A DNA stretch of 64,000 nucleotides. Source: VRUE01 sp963732225. GTDB taxonomy: Bacteria > Actinomycetota > Thermoleophilia > Solirubrobacterales > 70-9. Numbering within the stretch: position 1 is the first letter of the stretch; each line of letters begins with the position of its first letter. Where the stretch lies: positions 124,001 to 188,000 of the forward strand of contig CAVSYR010000005.1 of the NCBI GenBank assembly GCA_963732225.1, written 5' to 3'. Below are positions 54,572-63,396 of this stretch, one piece after another. Under the pieces are notes generated by a model. It saw only the letters and a program-made list of their open reading frames with translations, was not told the origin of the DNA and did no database searches. A program made the position numbers and the translations under genes.

Positions 54572-55575
54572 GCGAGGGCGGCGGCGTGGCAACCACGGCC
54601 GGCATCGAGGAGGTCCTCGCCGAGCTGCGCTCGCGCGAGCGCTTCCTGCTGACCGCCCACGAGGGCCCAGACGGCGACGCGCTCGGCTCGCTGCTGGGCA
54701 TGCACCACCTGCTCGGCCAGCTCGGCAAGGACTCGGTGATGTTCATGGCGGCGAAGGAGTTCCCGCTGCCGATCGAGTACCGCTTCCTGCCGCTGGAGGA
54801 GGTCTTCCACGAGCCGCCGGCCGACATGGCCGACCGCACGGTGGTCTTCCTCGACTGCGGCAACATCGACCGCATGCCGGTCGAGTTCCTCAGCGAGGGC
54901 GACAACTTCCGCATCAACATCGACCACCACCACGACAACACCCGCTTCGGCGACGTCAACCTGGTCGAAGTCGGCGCCTCCTCGACCGCGGAGATCGTCT
55001 ACGAGCTGGCGGTCGCGCTGGGGGCGGAGATCACGCCTGAAATTGCCGCGGCACTTTACGTCGGCCTGATAACCGACACGGGCAAGTTCATGTACGAGAA
55101 CACCAATGCCCACACACACCGGATCGCCGCCGACCTGATCGACGCCGGGGTCGCCGTCGATGACACCTACCGCCGCCTCTATGAGCACGTGCCGGTTGAG
55201 AAGCTGCGCCTGCTCTCGCGCGCCCTCGACGGAATCCGCCGCTACTGCGGTGAGCGCCTGGTCGTCTCCTACATCACCGCTGCCGATTACGAGGCCAGCG
55301 GCGGCGGTGAGGAGATGACCGAGGGCATCATCGACCACCTGCGCTCGATCGAGGGATGCAAGGTGGCGGCGATGATCCGCGACAAGGGCGATCGCGGCCG
55401 CGCCGCGCGCAAGGTCAGCCTGCGCTCCAGCGGCGGCGAGATCGACGTCTCGGCGATGGCTCGCAAACACGGTGGGGGCGGCCACAAGCGGGCCGCCGGC
55501 TTCTCGACCGATCTCGAGCTCGATGAGCTGGTCACCTTCCTCTGCGGCGAAGTCAAAGCCCAGCTCGGCCCCTGA
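54568..55575 (+). CDS. nrnA: DHH/DHHA1 phosphoesterase (nanoRNase/pAp phosphatase NrnA type)
   Basis: The protein is 335 residues, ATG 54568. DHH motifs are LTAHEGPDGDALGSLLGM, VVFLDCGNID, FRINIDHHHDNTRFG and GLITDTGKFMYENT. The DHHA1 end has MARKHGGGGHKRAAGF for substrate binding. Such enzymes use Mn2+ to degrade oligoribonucleotides of two to five bases, pAp or cyclic dinucleotides. The rbfA-nrnA-truB order is common in Gram-positive bacteria. Confidence 0.92.
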   Translation: MSEGGGVATTAGIEEVLAELRSRERFLLTAHEGPDGDALGSLLGMHHLLGQLGKDSVMFMAAKEFPLPIEYRFLPLEEVFHEPPADMADRTVVFLDCGNIDRMPVEFLSEGDNFRINIDHHHDNTRFGDVNLVEVGASSTAEIVYELAVALGAEITPEIAAALYVGLITDTGKFMYENTNAHTHRIAADLIDAGVAVDDTYRRLYEHVPVEKLRLLSRALDGIRRYCGERLVVSYITAADYEASGGGEEMTEGIIDHLRSIEGCKVAAMIRDKGDRGRAARKVSLRSSGGEIDVSAMARKHGGGGHKRAAGFSTDLELDELVTFLCGEVKAQLGP

Positions 55576-55577
55576 GC

Positions 55578-56231
55578 GTGGCCGCAACAGGGGCAGGCTC
55601 GCTGCTGCTCTGCGACAAGCCGGCGGGCAAAACCTCGCACGACATTGTGCTTGCCATACGGCGGGAACACCGCGGTGAGAAAGTCGGCCACGCCGGCACC
55701 CTCGACCCCTTTGCCACCGGCCTTCTTTTGGTCTTGATCGGACGGGCGACCCGCCTGCAGCGCTTCCTGGTCGAGCTGCCGAAGACCTACGTGGCCCGGG
55801 CCCGCTTCGGCTGGCGCTCCAGCACCGGCGACCCCGACGGTGAGCTGCGCGAGACCGGGCGCGCACCGGATTCGCTCGAGCTGCCGACCGGCACAGTGCG
55901 CCAGCGCGTGCCGATGACCTCCGCCGTGCGGGTCGGTGGAGAGCGGCTCTACCGCAAGGCACACCGGGGCGAAACCGTCGAGACGCCGGAACGCGAGGTC
56001 GAGGTCTACCGCGCCGAGTTGCTTGAGAGCGATGCCGAGGGTGCCCAGTATGAGATCGAATGCTCTGCGGGCACCTATATCCGCACCTTGATCGAGACCC
56101 TCGATGACGCCTACTGCGCCGAGCTGCGCCGCACCGCAATCGGTCCCTTCAGCGTCGAGGACACGGGCCGCGAGTTCACCCTGTCCCAGGTCGCCGAGTT
56201 GGTCCCAAGCACCGCCGAGGCCCTACGATGA
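55578..56231 (+). CDS. truB: tRNA pseudouridine-55 synthase TruB, short form
   Basis: The protein is 217 residues, with a GTG at 55578, two bases after the previous stop. It has motif I LLLCDKPAGKTSHDIV, the catalytic Asp in VGHAGTLDPFATGLLLVLIG, the Tyr-Ala pair in KTYVARARFGW and CSAGTYIRTLIETL. It isomerises U55 in the T-loop. Typical TruB is near 300 residues with a C-terminal PUA-like part; here the protein stops soon after the catalytic domain (TLSQVAELVPSTAEALR), so only the core is kept. Confidence 0.9.
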   Translation: MAATGAGSLLLCDKPAGKTSHDIVLAIRREHRGEKVGHAGTLDPFATGLLLVLIGRATRLQRFLVELPKTYVARARFGWRSSTGDPDGELRETGRAPDSLELPTGTVRQRVPMTSAVRVGGERLYRKAHRGETVETPEREVEVYRAELLESDAEGAQYEIECSAGTYIRTLIETLDDAYCAELRRTAIGPFSVEDTGREFTLSQVAELVPSTAEALR

Positions 56232-56233
56232 GG

Positions 56234-56281
56234 CTTCCGGTGGTCCTTTTGCGGCATATACCCACATAAAGCGCACCGGAA
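56234..56281 (+). repeat. Intercistronic palindromic element, copy B (truB-ribF junction)
   Basis: The arms CTTCCGGTG (56234-56242) and CACCGGAAG (56274-56282) are perfect. The middle shares CTTTTGCGGC and CCCACATAAAGCGCACC with copy A at 41481-41528, about 36 of 48 bases. Again an ATG overlapping the upstream stop (56228, TGATG) opens a tiny frame, MRLPVVLLRHIPT, 13 residues, ending at 56269. Confidence 0.6.
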
Positions 56282-56289
56282 GGCCCGTT

Positions 56290-57189
56290 CTGAGCATCCA
56301 AGTCACCTCACTCCCCGACGCCAAGCCGCGGCCGCGCCACGTCGCGATCGGCACTTTCGACGGCGTCCACCGTGGCCACCAGGCCGTGATCAAGGGGGCC
56401 GACACCGTGCTCACCTTCGATCCCCACCCGCTGGAGATCATCCACCCGGCGGCCCTGCCGAAGCTGATCATGCCCTTCGGGGTGAAGCGCGACGTGATCG
56501 AGGGGCTCGGCGTCGACGAGCTAGTCGTCATTCCCTTCGATCAGGAGTTCGCCCAGCGCAGCGCCGAGGAATTCATCGAGGACGTGCTGATCGCCAAGCT
56601 CGGCGCCGAGCGAGTCTCGGTCGGCGAGAACTTCCGCTTCGGCGCCAAGGCCAAAGGCGACCCCGCCATGCTGGCCGCTCGCGAGGAGTTCGAGACGCGG
56701 GTGGTGCCGCTGGTCGAAACCGACGGCGAGACGATCTCCTCGACCCGGATCCGTGCCCTCGTCGCCGCCGGCGACATGGAGGGTGCGCGCCACTGCCTCG
56801 GTGCCCCTTTCATGGTCGAGGGCGAGGTCGTCAGCGGCGATCAGCGCGGTCGCGAGCTCGGCTTTCCGACCGCCAACATCGTGCCCGACGATCGCCTCGC
56901 GATCCCTGGCCACGGGGTTTACGCGGCCTTCGCCAACGGCGTTCCGGCCGCAGTCAACGTCGGCGTGCGCCCGACCTTCGAGAGCGGCCGCGGGGTCCTG
57001 ATCGAGACCTACCTGATCGACTTCGAAGGCGATCTCTACGGCACCGAGCTGCGGGTGGCCTTCGTCGAGCGCCTGCGCGGCGAGAAGCGCTTCGCCAGCG
57101 TCGAGGAGCTGATCGCCCAGATGCGGATCGATGTCGAGGACGCGAAGCGCGTCTGTGCCGGCTTCACCGGCGCCGGGGAGGAGCGGTGA
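56290..57189 (+). CDS. ribF: Bifunctional riboflavin kinase / FMN adenylyltransferase
   Basis: The protein is about 299 residues. The N-terminal FAD-synthetase domain shows HVAIGTFDGVHRGHQAVI, LTFDPHPLEI, VGENFRFGAKAKGD and ISSTRIRALVAAGDMEGA. The C-terminal flavokinase has GRELGFPTANI, VNVGVRPTF and IDFEGDLYGTELRVAFVERLRGE. It makes FMN, then FAD. No ATG, GTG or TTG lies in frame between the element and the first strand. A CTG at 56290 (CTGAGC) sits where carA has ATGAGC after copy A of the repeat, so a CTG start is my choice. Confidence 0.88.
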   Translation: MSIQVTSLPDAKPRPRHVAIGTFDGVHRGHQAVIKGADTVLTFDPHPLEIIHPAALPKLIMPFGVKRDVIEGLGVDELVVIPFDQEFAQRSAEEFIEDVLIAKLGAERVSVGENFRFGAKAKGDPAMLAAREEFETRVVPLVETDGETISSTRIRALVAAGDMEGARHCLGAPFMVEGEVVSGDQRGRELGFPTANIVPDDRLAIPGHGVYAAFANGVPAAVNVGVRPTFESGRGVLIETYLIDFEGDLYGTELRVAFVERLRGEKRFASVEELIAQMRIDVEDAKRVCAGFTGAGEER

Positions 57190-58541
57190 GCGGCTTATCC
57201 CGCGCCGCGCCGCTGCTCGCGCTCGCGGTTGCCCTCTGTCTGGTCAGCGTGGCAACTGCGACCGCCGCCGCTCCTCTCGGCCGGGGCTCTGAATTTCGCT
57301 TGCCCCCGGGGACGCATGCCGATGCTTTGACGCTCGGTCCGGACGGGAACATTTGGTTCGGCGGGACCAAATACGGTCCCGACTCGGCGGTCGACGTGGT
57401 GGGCCGGGTCACACCCGACGGCCAAATCAGCGAATTCACCCTGCCCGTGCGCGGCGAAGCCGAACTGGGAATCTCCTCGATCACAGCCGGGCAAAACGAG
57501 GATCTGTTCTTCACGGAGCCGAACGCAAATCGGCTCGGCCACATCACCACCGGTGGGGAGATCTCCGACGAAACTCTGCCAAATCCCGACAGCAGGCCAC
57601 GCACGATTGCCACTGCCCCCGATGGCACCCTTTGGTTCACGGAGGAAGGCGGGGATCGGCTCGGCCACTTTAATCCCTTCGCCGGCACCCTGGGAGAGAG
57701 AAAACTGGGTCCGGGGGCGCGGCCGACGGGCCTTGCCGTCAGAGCTGACGGGACGATCTGGATCGCCGAGCCCGGTCAGAAGGGTTTCGCGATGGTGATG
57801 CCGGGAGGGGGCAGCGAGTTCGGGATTCCTTTCCCCCGGGCCGAACCCAACGATGTCGTCCCCGGCCCCGAAGGCAATGTCTGGTTCACCGAAGAAGGTG
57901 GGCCTTGGCTCGGGCGGGTCACCTCCGCGGCCCAAACCAGGAGTCGCTTCGAGCGGCTTGGCGTGCCTGCGCGTCGTGGCACGCAGCGGCTTGCCTTCGG
58001 CCCTGCCGGTGATTTCTGGTACACGAGCGGCAGCCTCATCGGCTCCATGTCCCCGGACTACTGGACGGCCGACCTGGCCTGCCTTCCAGGCGGCTGTGAC
58101 CTGACCCCGGCGGCGCTCGCTGTGGGCGCGGAAGGGAGCCTTTGGTACTCCACGGCGCTGGCACCCGACGCGAGCCGCCTAACACCGGGGGCGATCGGCA
58201 CGTTCAAGCCGCCGCACATCATGGCGAAGGTGAATCGGGCCGGCGGCGGTCTCAGTGGTCGCCGCGTCAAGCTCCGAATCTTCTGCAGCGGGGGTGCGGC
58301 GGGCAAGTTCTGCCGCGGTCCGTTGCGCCTCTACGGTCGGCTCGGCGGTGGCCGCCCTCAGACCCTCGGCTATCGCCGGCTTTCCTTCCGCGTCCACACC
58401 GGTCGCCGCTTCGGCGTCATTCTCTCGCGCTCAGCCGCCGTGCAGCTCAGGCGCGAGGGGCGGCTGTCCGTCCGCGTTGCCATCAAGCTTCAGAACGGCC
58501 GTCGCACGAGCAGCCGGGTGCTGTTGAGGGCTCGCGATTGA
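57186..58541 (+). CDS. Secreted Vgb-like beta-propeller protein
   Basis: The protein is 451 residues, with a GTG at 57186 overlapping the ribF stop. A signal peptide (LLALAVALCLVSVATATAAA) is followed by about six repeats of the virginiamycin-B-lyase/NHL propeller kind: LGPDGNIWFGG, NEDLFFTEPN, APDGTLWFTEEGGDRLGH, RADGTIWIAEPG, PEGNVWFTEEGG and AEGSLWYSTA. The last 100 residues are a basic beta domain with two Cys (LRIFCSGGAAGKFCRGPLRLYG), like other secreted proteins of this lineage. Enzyme activity is not assured; many such propellers only bind. It interrupts the usual ribF-rpsO neighbourhood. Confidence 0.78.
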   Translation: MSGLSRAAPLLALAVALCLVSVATATAAAPLGRGSEFRLPPGTHADALTLGPDGNIWFGGTKYGPDSAVDVVGRVTPDGQISEFTLPVRGEAELGISSITAGQNEDLFFTEPNANRLGHITTGGEISDETLPNPDSRPRTIATAPDGTLWFTEEGGDRLGHFNPFAGTLGERKLGPGARPTGLAVRADGTIWIAEPGQKGFAMVMPGGGSEFGIPFPRAEPNDVVPGPEGNVWFTEEGGPWLGRVTSAAQTRSRFERLGVPARRGTQRLAFGPAGDFWYTSGSLIGSMSPDYWTADLACLPGGCDLTPAALAVGAEGSLWYSTALAPDASRLTPGAIGTFKPPHIMAKVNRAGGGLSGRRVKLRIFCSGGAAGKFCRGPLRLYGRLGGGRPQTLGYRRLSFRVHTGRRFGVILSRSAAVQLRREGRLSVRVAIKLQNGRRTSSRVLLRARD

Positions 58542-58613
58542 GGTCCCGGAACGGAGCCTGTGCTAGCTTCCAGCGGCCGTGAGCTCCGCCAGGAGCGCGG
58601 CACTTTTTACGAA

Positions 58614-58883
58614 ATGGGCCTGACCAAGGAGAAAAAAAGCGAGCTGATCGGCAAGTTCGGTCACGCCGACGGCGACACCGGCTCTGCCGAGGTCCAGGTC
58701 GCCCTGCTCACCGAGCGGATCAACGAACTCACCGAGCATCTCCGCACGCACCCCAAGGACCATCACTCGCGCCGCGGCCTGCTGATGCTGGTCGGCAAGC
58801 GCCGCCGCATGCTGCGCTATCTCGAGCGCCACGACCTCGAGCGCTACCGCGCCCTGGTCGGCGAACTCGGCCTGCGGCGATGA
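58614..58883 (+). CDS. rpsO: 30S ribosomal protein S15
   Basis: The protein is 89 residues from ATG 58614. It has the S15 pattern: EKKSELIGKFGHADGDTGSAEVQVALLTERINELTEHLRTHPKDHHSRRGLLMLVGKRRRMLRYL. It binds 16S rRNA at the central domain. A TAGCTT box at 58563-58568 (in GTGCTAGCTTCC) may be its -10, leaving a leader of about 40 bases that could hold S15 autoregulation. It overlaps the peroxiredoxin gene by four bases. Confidence 0.95.
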   Translation: MGLTKEKKSELIGKFGHADGDTGSAEVQVALLTERINELTEHLRTHPKDHHSRRGLLMLVGKRRRMLRYLERHDLERYRALVGELGLRR

Positions 58884-59329
58884 TCGCTGCCGGGCAACCG
58901 GCGCCTGAGTTCACTCTCCGCAATCAGGACGGCGAGAAGGTCTCTCTTTCCGACTTTCGCGGCAAGAAGGTCCTGCTGGTCTTCTACCCGCTCGACTTCA
59001 GCCAGGTCTGCAGCGATCAGCTCTCGGTCTATCAGGAGGTCAAGCCCGAGATCGAGGCCAAGGGCGTGACCATGATCGGGATCAGCGTCGACAGCGGCTT
59101 CGCCCACAAGGCCTTCCAGGAAAAGCTCGGCATTGATACGACGCTGCTGGCCGATTTCGAGCCCAAGGGCGAGGTCGCCCGTGCCTATGGCGCCTACATC
59201 GAGGAGAGGGGCCACAACAACCGCTCGCTCGTCCTCGTCGACGAGGAAGGCAAGGTGGAGTGGGTCTACGAGTCGCCGACGCCGCTGGAGATCCCCGGCG
59301 CCAACCTGATCTTCGACGCGCTCTCCTGA
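58880..59329 (+). CDS. Peroxiredoxin (AhpE/Bcp-like)
   Basis: The protein is 149 residues, with ATG 58880 overlapping the rpsO stop. It has a thioredoxin fold with PAPEFTLRNQDGEKVSLSDFRGKKVLLVFYPLDFSQVCSDQL. The peroxidatic Cys lies in FSQVCSDQ and no resolving Cys is found nearby, so it looks like a one-Cys or AhpE-type enzyme. It reduces hydroperoxides using a partner thiol. The next gene encodes a DsbA-like protein that could be that partner. Confidence 0.88.
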   Translation: MIAAGQPAPEFTLRNQDGEKVSLSDFRGKKVLLVFYPLDFSQVCSDQLSVYQEVKPEIEAKGVTMIGISVDSGFAHKAFQEKLGIDTTLLADFEPKGEVARAYGAYIEERGHNNRSLVLVDEEGKVEWVYESPTPLEIPGANLIFDALS

Positions 59330-59352
59330 CGCCTGAGCTGACTAGTGCCGCG

Positions 59353-59769
59353 GTGCCGCCGGCCGGGCCCGAGGACCACCGGCGCGGTGAGGGGACCGAG
59401 CTGATCGTCTATGCCGATCTCGGCTGCCCACACTGCGCCTCGGCCTGGCTCGAGATCGGCGCGCGCGAGGCGACGATCGTCTTCCGTCACTTCCCGGTCG
59501 CCAGCAAGCACCCGCGTTCGCCGGCCCTGCACGCGGCCGCCGAGGCGGCCGGGCTGCAGGGCAGCTTCTTCGAGATGGTCGACTCGCTCTACGAGGACCG
59601 CGGCCACGTCGATGACCCGCACCTCTGGCAGCGCGCCGAGCGCCTCGGTCTCAACCTCGACCGCTTCGAGGCCGACCGCCGCTCCGATGCGGTCGCGACG
59701 CGGGTCCGTCGCGACTTCGAGTCCGGCATCCGCGCCGGCGTCACCGGAACCCCCGCAGTCTTCGCCTGA
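59353..59769 (+). CDS. Short DsbA-family thioredoxin-like protein
   Basis: The protein is 138 residues from a GTG at 59353. ELIVYADLGCPHCASAW contains a CPHC redox motif, followed by the inserted helical domain (ALHAAAEAAGLQGSFFEMVD). The end RAGVTGTPAVFA has the cis-Pro TP loop, but the protein stops there, about 20-30 residues before the usual last strand and helix. It has no signal peptide, so it should be cytoplasmic. It may work with the peroxiredoxin just upstream. The truncated end makes full activity uncertain. Confidence 0.75.
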   Translation: MPPAGPEDHRRGEGTELIVYADLGCPHCASAWLEIGAREATIVFRHFPVASKHPRSPALHAAAEAAGLQGSFFEMVDSLYEDRGHVDDPHLWQRAERLGLNLDRFEADRRSDAVATRVRRDFESGIRAGVTGTPAVFA

Positions 59770-59858
59770 GCGACGCTTGTTACTCTCTCTCGCGAAAGAG
59801 AACGAGAGTTCTGAAAGCAGATGGCCACCATCCGGGTGGCCGGAGGTAGGACAACTAA

Positions 59859-62114
59859 ATGAGCATGTTTGACGTAACCCGCGTCTCGGCGGACATCGGC
59901 GACGGCCAGATTTCCTTCGAGACCGGAAAACTCGCGAAGCAGGCGGGTGGCGCGGTCGTGGTTCAGGCCGGCGACACGATGGTGCTCTGCACCGCAACCG
60001 TCGGCAACCTTCGCGACGTGGACTTCCTTCCCCTCACCGTCGACGTCGAGGAGCGGATGTACGCCGCGGGCAAGATCCCGGGCTCGTTCTTCCGTCGCGA
60101 GGGACGCTCGGGCGAGAAGGCGACCCTGACCGCCCGCATGATCGACCGGCCGATCCGCCCGCTCTTCCCCAAGGGCTGGCACTACGAGACGCAGCTGGTC
60201 GCGATCCCGATGTCGGTCGACCAGGTCAACCCCTACGACATCCTCGCCATGAACGGCGCCTCGGCGGCGCTGGCGATTTCCCCGGTTCCAGTCGCCGCCC
60301 ACGTCGGCGCGGTGCGGATCGGCAAGCTCGACGGCGACTTCGTCGTCAACCCCGCCGAGGAGGACCACGCCGAGCTCGAGCTCGACCTGATCGTCGCCGG
60401 CACCGATGAGGCGATCCTGATGGTCGAGGCCGGCGCCAACGGCGTCACCGAGCAGGAGATCCTCGACGCGCTCGACATCGCCCACGGCGAGATCAAGAAG
60501 CTCTGCGCGGCGATGGAGGAACTGCAGCAGAAGGCCGGCAAGGAGAAGATCGAGGTCGAGGCGCCCAAGATCGACGAGGGCCTGCTCAGCGACATCCGCT
60601 CTTCCCACGGCCAGGCACTGGTCGACGCGATCGCCACCGAGGGCAAGCTCGAGCGCTACGAGGCGATCGACAAGGTCAAGGACGAGGTGGTCGCCAAGTA
60701 CGCCCCCGAGTCCGACGGCGAGGCAGACGAGAAGCAGGTGGCCGAAGTCAAGGCAGCTTTCGGCGCGATCGAGAAGGACACGATCCGCAAGGCGATCGCC
60801 GTCGACAAGAAACGCCCCGACGGACGTGCCCAGGACGAGATCCGGCCGATCGAGTGCGAGGTCGACATCTCACCCCGCGTGCACGGCTCGGCGCTCTTCA
60901 CCCGCGGTGAGACCCAGATCCTCTCCAACGCCGCGCTGGGCACGACCCGCATGGACATGCGGATCGACACGCTCGGCCTGGAGACCTCGAAGAAGTTCTG
61001 GCACCACTACAACTTCCCGCCCTTCTCGGTCGGGGAGGCCGGCTTCATGCGCGGCCCCAAGCGCCGCGACATCGGTCACGGTGCGCTCGCCGAGCGCGCC
61101 CTGGTGGCGACGATCCCCAACGAAGAGGACTTCCCCTACGTGATCCGGGTCGTCTCCGAGACGCTCGAGTCCAACGGCTCCTCCTCGATGGGCTCGGTCT
61201 GCGCCTCCTCGATGGCGCTGCAGGCGGCCGGTGTACCGGTCAGCGCTCCCGTCGCCGGCGTGGCGATGGGACTCATTAAGGAGGGCGATGACTACATCGT
61301 CCTCACCGACATCGCCGGCGTCGAGGACCACCTCGGCGACATGGACTTCAAGGTCGCCGGCACTGCGGACGGGATCACCGCCCTGCAGATGGACATCAAG
61401 ATCACCGGCGTCACCTTCGAGATCCTCACCGACGCGCTGGAGCAGGCCAATAAGGGTCGCCAGTTCATCCTCGGCAAGATGGCCGAAGCGATCGACGGCC
61501 CGCGTGAGCAGCTCTCCCAGCACGCGCCGCGGATCGAGTCGATCAAGATCGATCAGGAGAAGATCGGCGCTGTGATCGGCAAGGGCGGCGAAACCATTCG
61601 CGCCCTCTGCGAGGAGTTCGAAGCCGAAATCGACGTCGAAGACGACGGCACGATCCGCATCTACGCCCCGACCGGCACGCTGGTCGAAGCCTGTGTGGCG
61701 CGGATCCAGTCGATGACCAAGGAGGCCGAAGTCGGCGATCGCTACGAGGCCGCCAAGGTCGTCAAGACGACCACCTTCGGCGCCTTCGTCGAGCTGGTCA
61801 AGGGCACCGACGGCCTTCTGCACATCTCCAACGTCAAGCCGGGCGAGCGAGTCGACTCAGTCGACGACGTGCTCAGCTCCGGTGAGGAGATCGACGTCAC
61901 CGTGGTCGAGGTCGACCGCGAGCGTGGCCGCATCGGCCTGCGCCTCTCCGATGACCCCTCGATCGCCGGCAAGAGCCCCGAGGAACTGGCCGCGGTCGGT
62001 TCCGGCGGCGGCGGCGGTGGCGGCGGTGGCAGCCGCAACGGTGGAGACCGCGGCGGCCGCGGCGGCGGTCGCGAGGGACGGCGTCCCCGCGGCGGCGACC
62101 GCGAGCGGCGCTAG
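59859..62114 (+). CDS. pnp: Polyribonucleotide nucleotidyltransferase (PNPase)
   Basis: The protein is 751 residues, ATG 59859. Two RNase PH domains (first ISFETGKLAKQAGGAVVVQ; second ISPRHVGSALFTRGETQILSNAAL-type with SGSSSMGSVCASSMALQ-like phosphate site) are joined by a helical domain. Then come KH (KIGAVIGKGGETIRALCEEF) and S1 (VVKTTTFGAFVELVKGTDGLLHISNV). The C-terminus is a Gly-rich then Gly/Arg-rich tail of about 40 residues. It degrades RNA 3-prime to 5-prime with phosphate. The 89-base leader (59770-59858) holds a hairpin GGCCACC/GGGTGGCC that may act in autoregulation. Confidence 0.95.
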   Translation: MSMFDVTRVSADIGDGQISFETGKLAKQAGGAVVVQAGDTMVLCTATVGNLRDVDFLPLTVDVEERMYAAGKIPGSFFRREGRSGEKATLTARMIDRPIRPLFPKGWHYETQLVAIPMSVDQVNPYDILAMNGASAALAISPVPVAAHVGAVRIGKLDGDFVVNPAEEDHAELELDLIVAGTDEAILMVEAGANGVTEQEILDALDIAHGEIKKLCAAMEELQQKAGKEKIEVEAPKIDEGLLSDIRSSHGQALVDAIATEGKLERYEAIDKVKDEVVAKYAPESDGEADEKQVAEVKAAFGAIEKDTIRKAIAVDKKRPDGRAQDEIRPIECEVDISPRVHGSALFTRGETQILSNAALGTTRMDMRIDTLGLETSKKFWHHYNFPPFSVGEAGFMRGPKRRDIGHGALAERALVATIPNEEDFPYVIRVVSETLESNGSSSMGSVCASSMALQAAGVPVSAPVAGVAMGLIKEGDDYIVLTDIAGVEDHLGDMDFKVAGTADGITALQMDIKITGVTFEILTDALEQANKGRQFILGKMAEAIDGPREQLSQHAPRIESIKIDQEKIGAVIGKGGETIRALCEEFEAEIDVEDDGTIRIYAPTGTLVEACVARIQSMTKEAEVGDRYEAAKVVKTTTFGAFVELVKGTDGLLHISNVKPGERVDSVDDVLSSGEEIDVTVVEVDRERGRIGLRLSDDPSIAGKSPEELAAVGSGGGGGGGGGSRNGGDRGGRGGGREGRRPRGGDRERR

Positions 62115-62118
62115 TCAT

Positions 62119-63396
62119 TTGAGCGAGGCAGTCCTAAGCACGCAGGACTCGGGCGTCCGGGTCGTCACCGAGGAGGTTCCCTCGGTGCGATCCGTGGCGC
62201 TCGGGCTCTGGGTGCGCACCGGTTCCCGCAACGAGACCCCGGCCCAGGCCGGCGTCTCGCACTTCCTCGAGCACCTGCTCTTCAAGGGCACGGCGCGTTA
62301 CTCGGCGATCGAGATCGCCGAGAAGCTCGACGGCCTCGGCGCTTCGGTCAACGCCGCCACCGGCAAGGAGACCACGCACCTGCACGCCCGCTTCCTCGAC
62401 GAGCACACCGAGGAGGTCTTCGACCTGCTGGCCGAGATGCTGCTGGCGCCGACCTACCCCGAAGTCGACTCCGAGCGCGAGGTCGTGCTCGAGGAGATCG
62501 CGATGTACGAGGACGAGCCTCAGGACCGCGTCCACGACATCCTCGCCGAGGCCGTCTTCGGCCAGCATCCGTTGGGCCGGCGCGTGCTCGGCGAGGCCGA
62601 GGTGATCAGCTCGGTGCCGGTTCCCGACATCGAGGCCTATCGCAGCGCTCGCTACACGGGGGAGACGATCGTCGTCGGCGCCGCCGGCAACGTCGACCAC
62701 GCCCGCATCGCCGAGCTCTCCCAGCGGCTGGTGCAGCCGCCGAGCGCCGCCGCCAATGGACAGCCCGCGTCGGCGCAGACCGATGAGTCGGCCCGCCTCT
62801 GCTTCTACGAGAAGGACACCGAGCAGTACCACATCTGCTTCGGCGCTCCCGGCATCACCCGCGAGGACGAGCGGCGCTACGCGCTCGCCGTCCTCGACTC
62901 GATCTTCGGCGGCTCCAGCTCCTCACGGCTCTTCCGCGAGGTGCGCGAGAAGCGCGGCCTCGCCTATGCGGTCGGTTCCTACAACGAGCAGTACACCGAC
63001 TCGGGCCTGATCGCCAGCTACGTCGGCACCCGTGAGGACAACGTCGAGGAGGCCTGCGCGATCATCGGTAATGAGATGGCGCGCCTACGCAGTGAGCCGG
63101 TCTCGGCCGAGGAGCTCTCGCGGGCCAAGGAGAACGTCAAGGGCCGCCTCGTGCTCTCCTCGGAGTCGACCGCGGCGCGGATGTCGCGGATCTCGCGTGC
63201 CACCCTCTTCAACCTGCCGATCGACAGCCTCGACGAGATGATTGCCAAGGTCGACGCGGTCAGCGTCGATGACCTGACCGCGCTCGCCGCCGAGCTCTAC
63301 GGGCCCGAGCGGCTCTCCGCCGCCTGCGTGGGCCGCGATGAGAGTCGCTTCCGCGAGGCACTCGGGCCGGTCAGCGAGACCCTGGTCGCGGCATGA
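62119..63396 (+). CDS. M16 family zinc peptidase (processing-protease-like)
   Basis: The protein is 425 residues from a TTG at 62119, five bases after the pnp stop. The inverted zinc motif VSHFLEHLLFKGT (HxxEH) is followed by the downstream Glu region VDSEREVVLEEIAMYEDEP. The second half has the usual KRGLAYAVGSYNEQYTDSG pattern. Family members degrade or process peptides. The pnp-M16-dapB order is common in Actinobacteria and Firmicutes. The longer frame inside pnp is the pnp sequence in another phase. Confidence 0.9.
   Translation: MSEAVLSTQDSGVRVVTEEVPSVRSVALGLWVRTGSRNETPAQAGVSHFLEHLLFKGTARYSAIEIAEKLDGLGASVNAATGKETTHLHARFLDEHTEEVFDLLAEMLLAPTYPEVDSEREVVLEEIAMYEDEPQDRVHDILAEAVFGQHPLGRRVLGEAEVISSVPVPDIEAYRSARYTGETIVVGAAGNVDHARIAELSQRLVQPPSAAANGQPASAQTDESARLCFYEKDTEQYHICFGAPGITREDERRYALAVLDSIFGGSSSSRLFREVREKRGLAYAVGSYNEQYTDSGLIASYVGTREDNVEEACAIIGNEMARLRSEPVSAEELSRAKENVKGRLVLSSESTAARMSRISRATLFNLPIDSLDEMIAKVDAVSVDDLTALAAELYGPERLSAACVGRDESRFREALGPVSETLVAA

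Noticed and set aside
60000..62114. Gly-rich end of pnp as a repeat or assembly artefact
   Set aside because: Gly/Arg tails are normal for PNPase and other RNA-binding proteins of high-GC actinobacteria.
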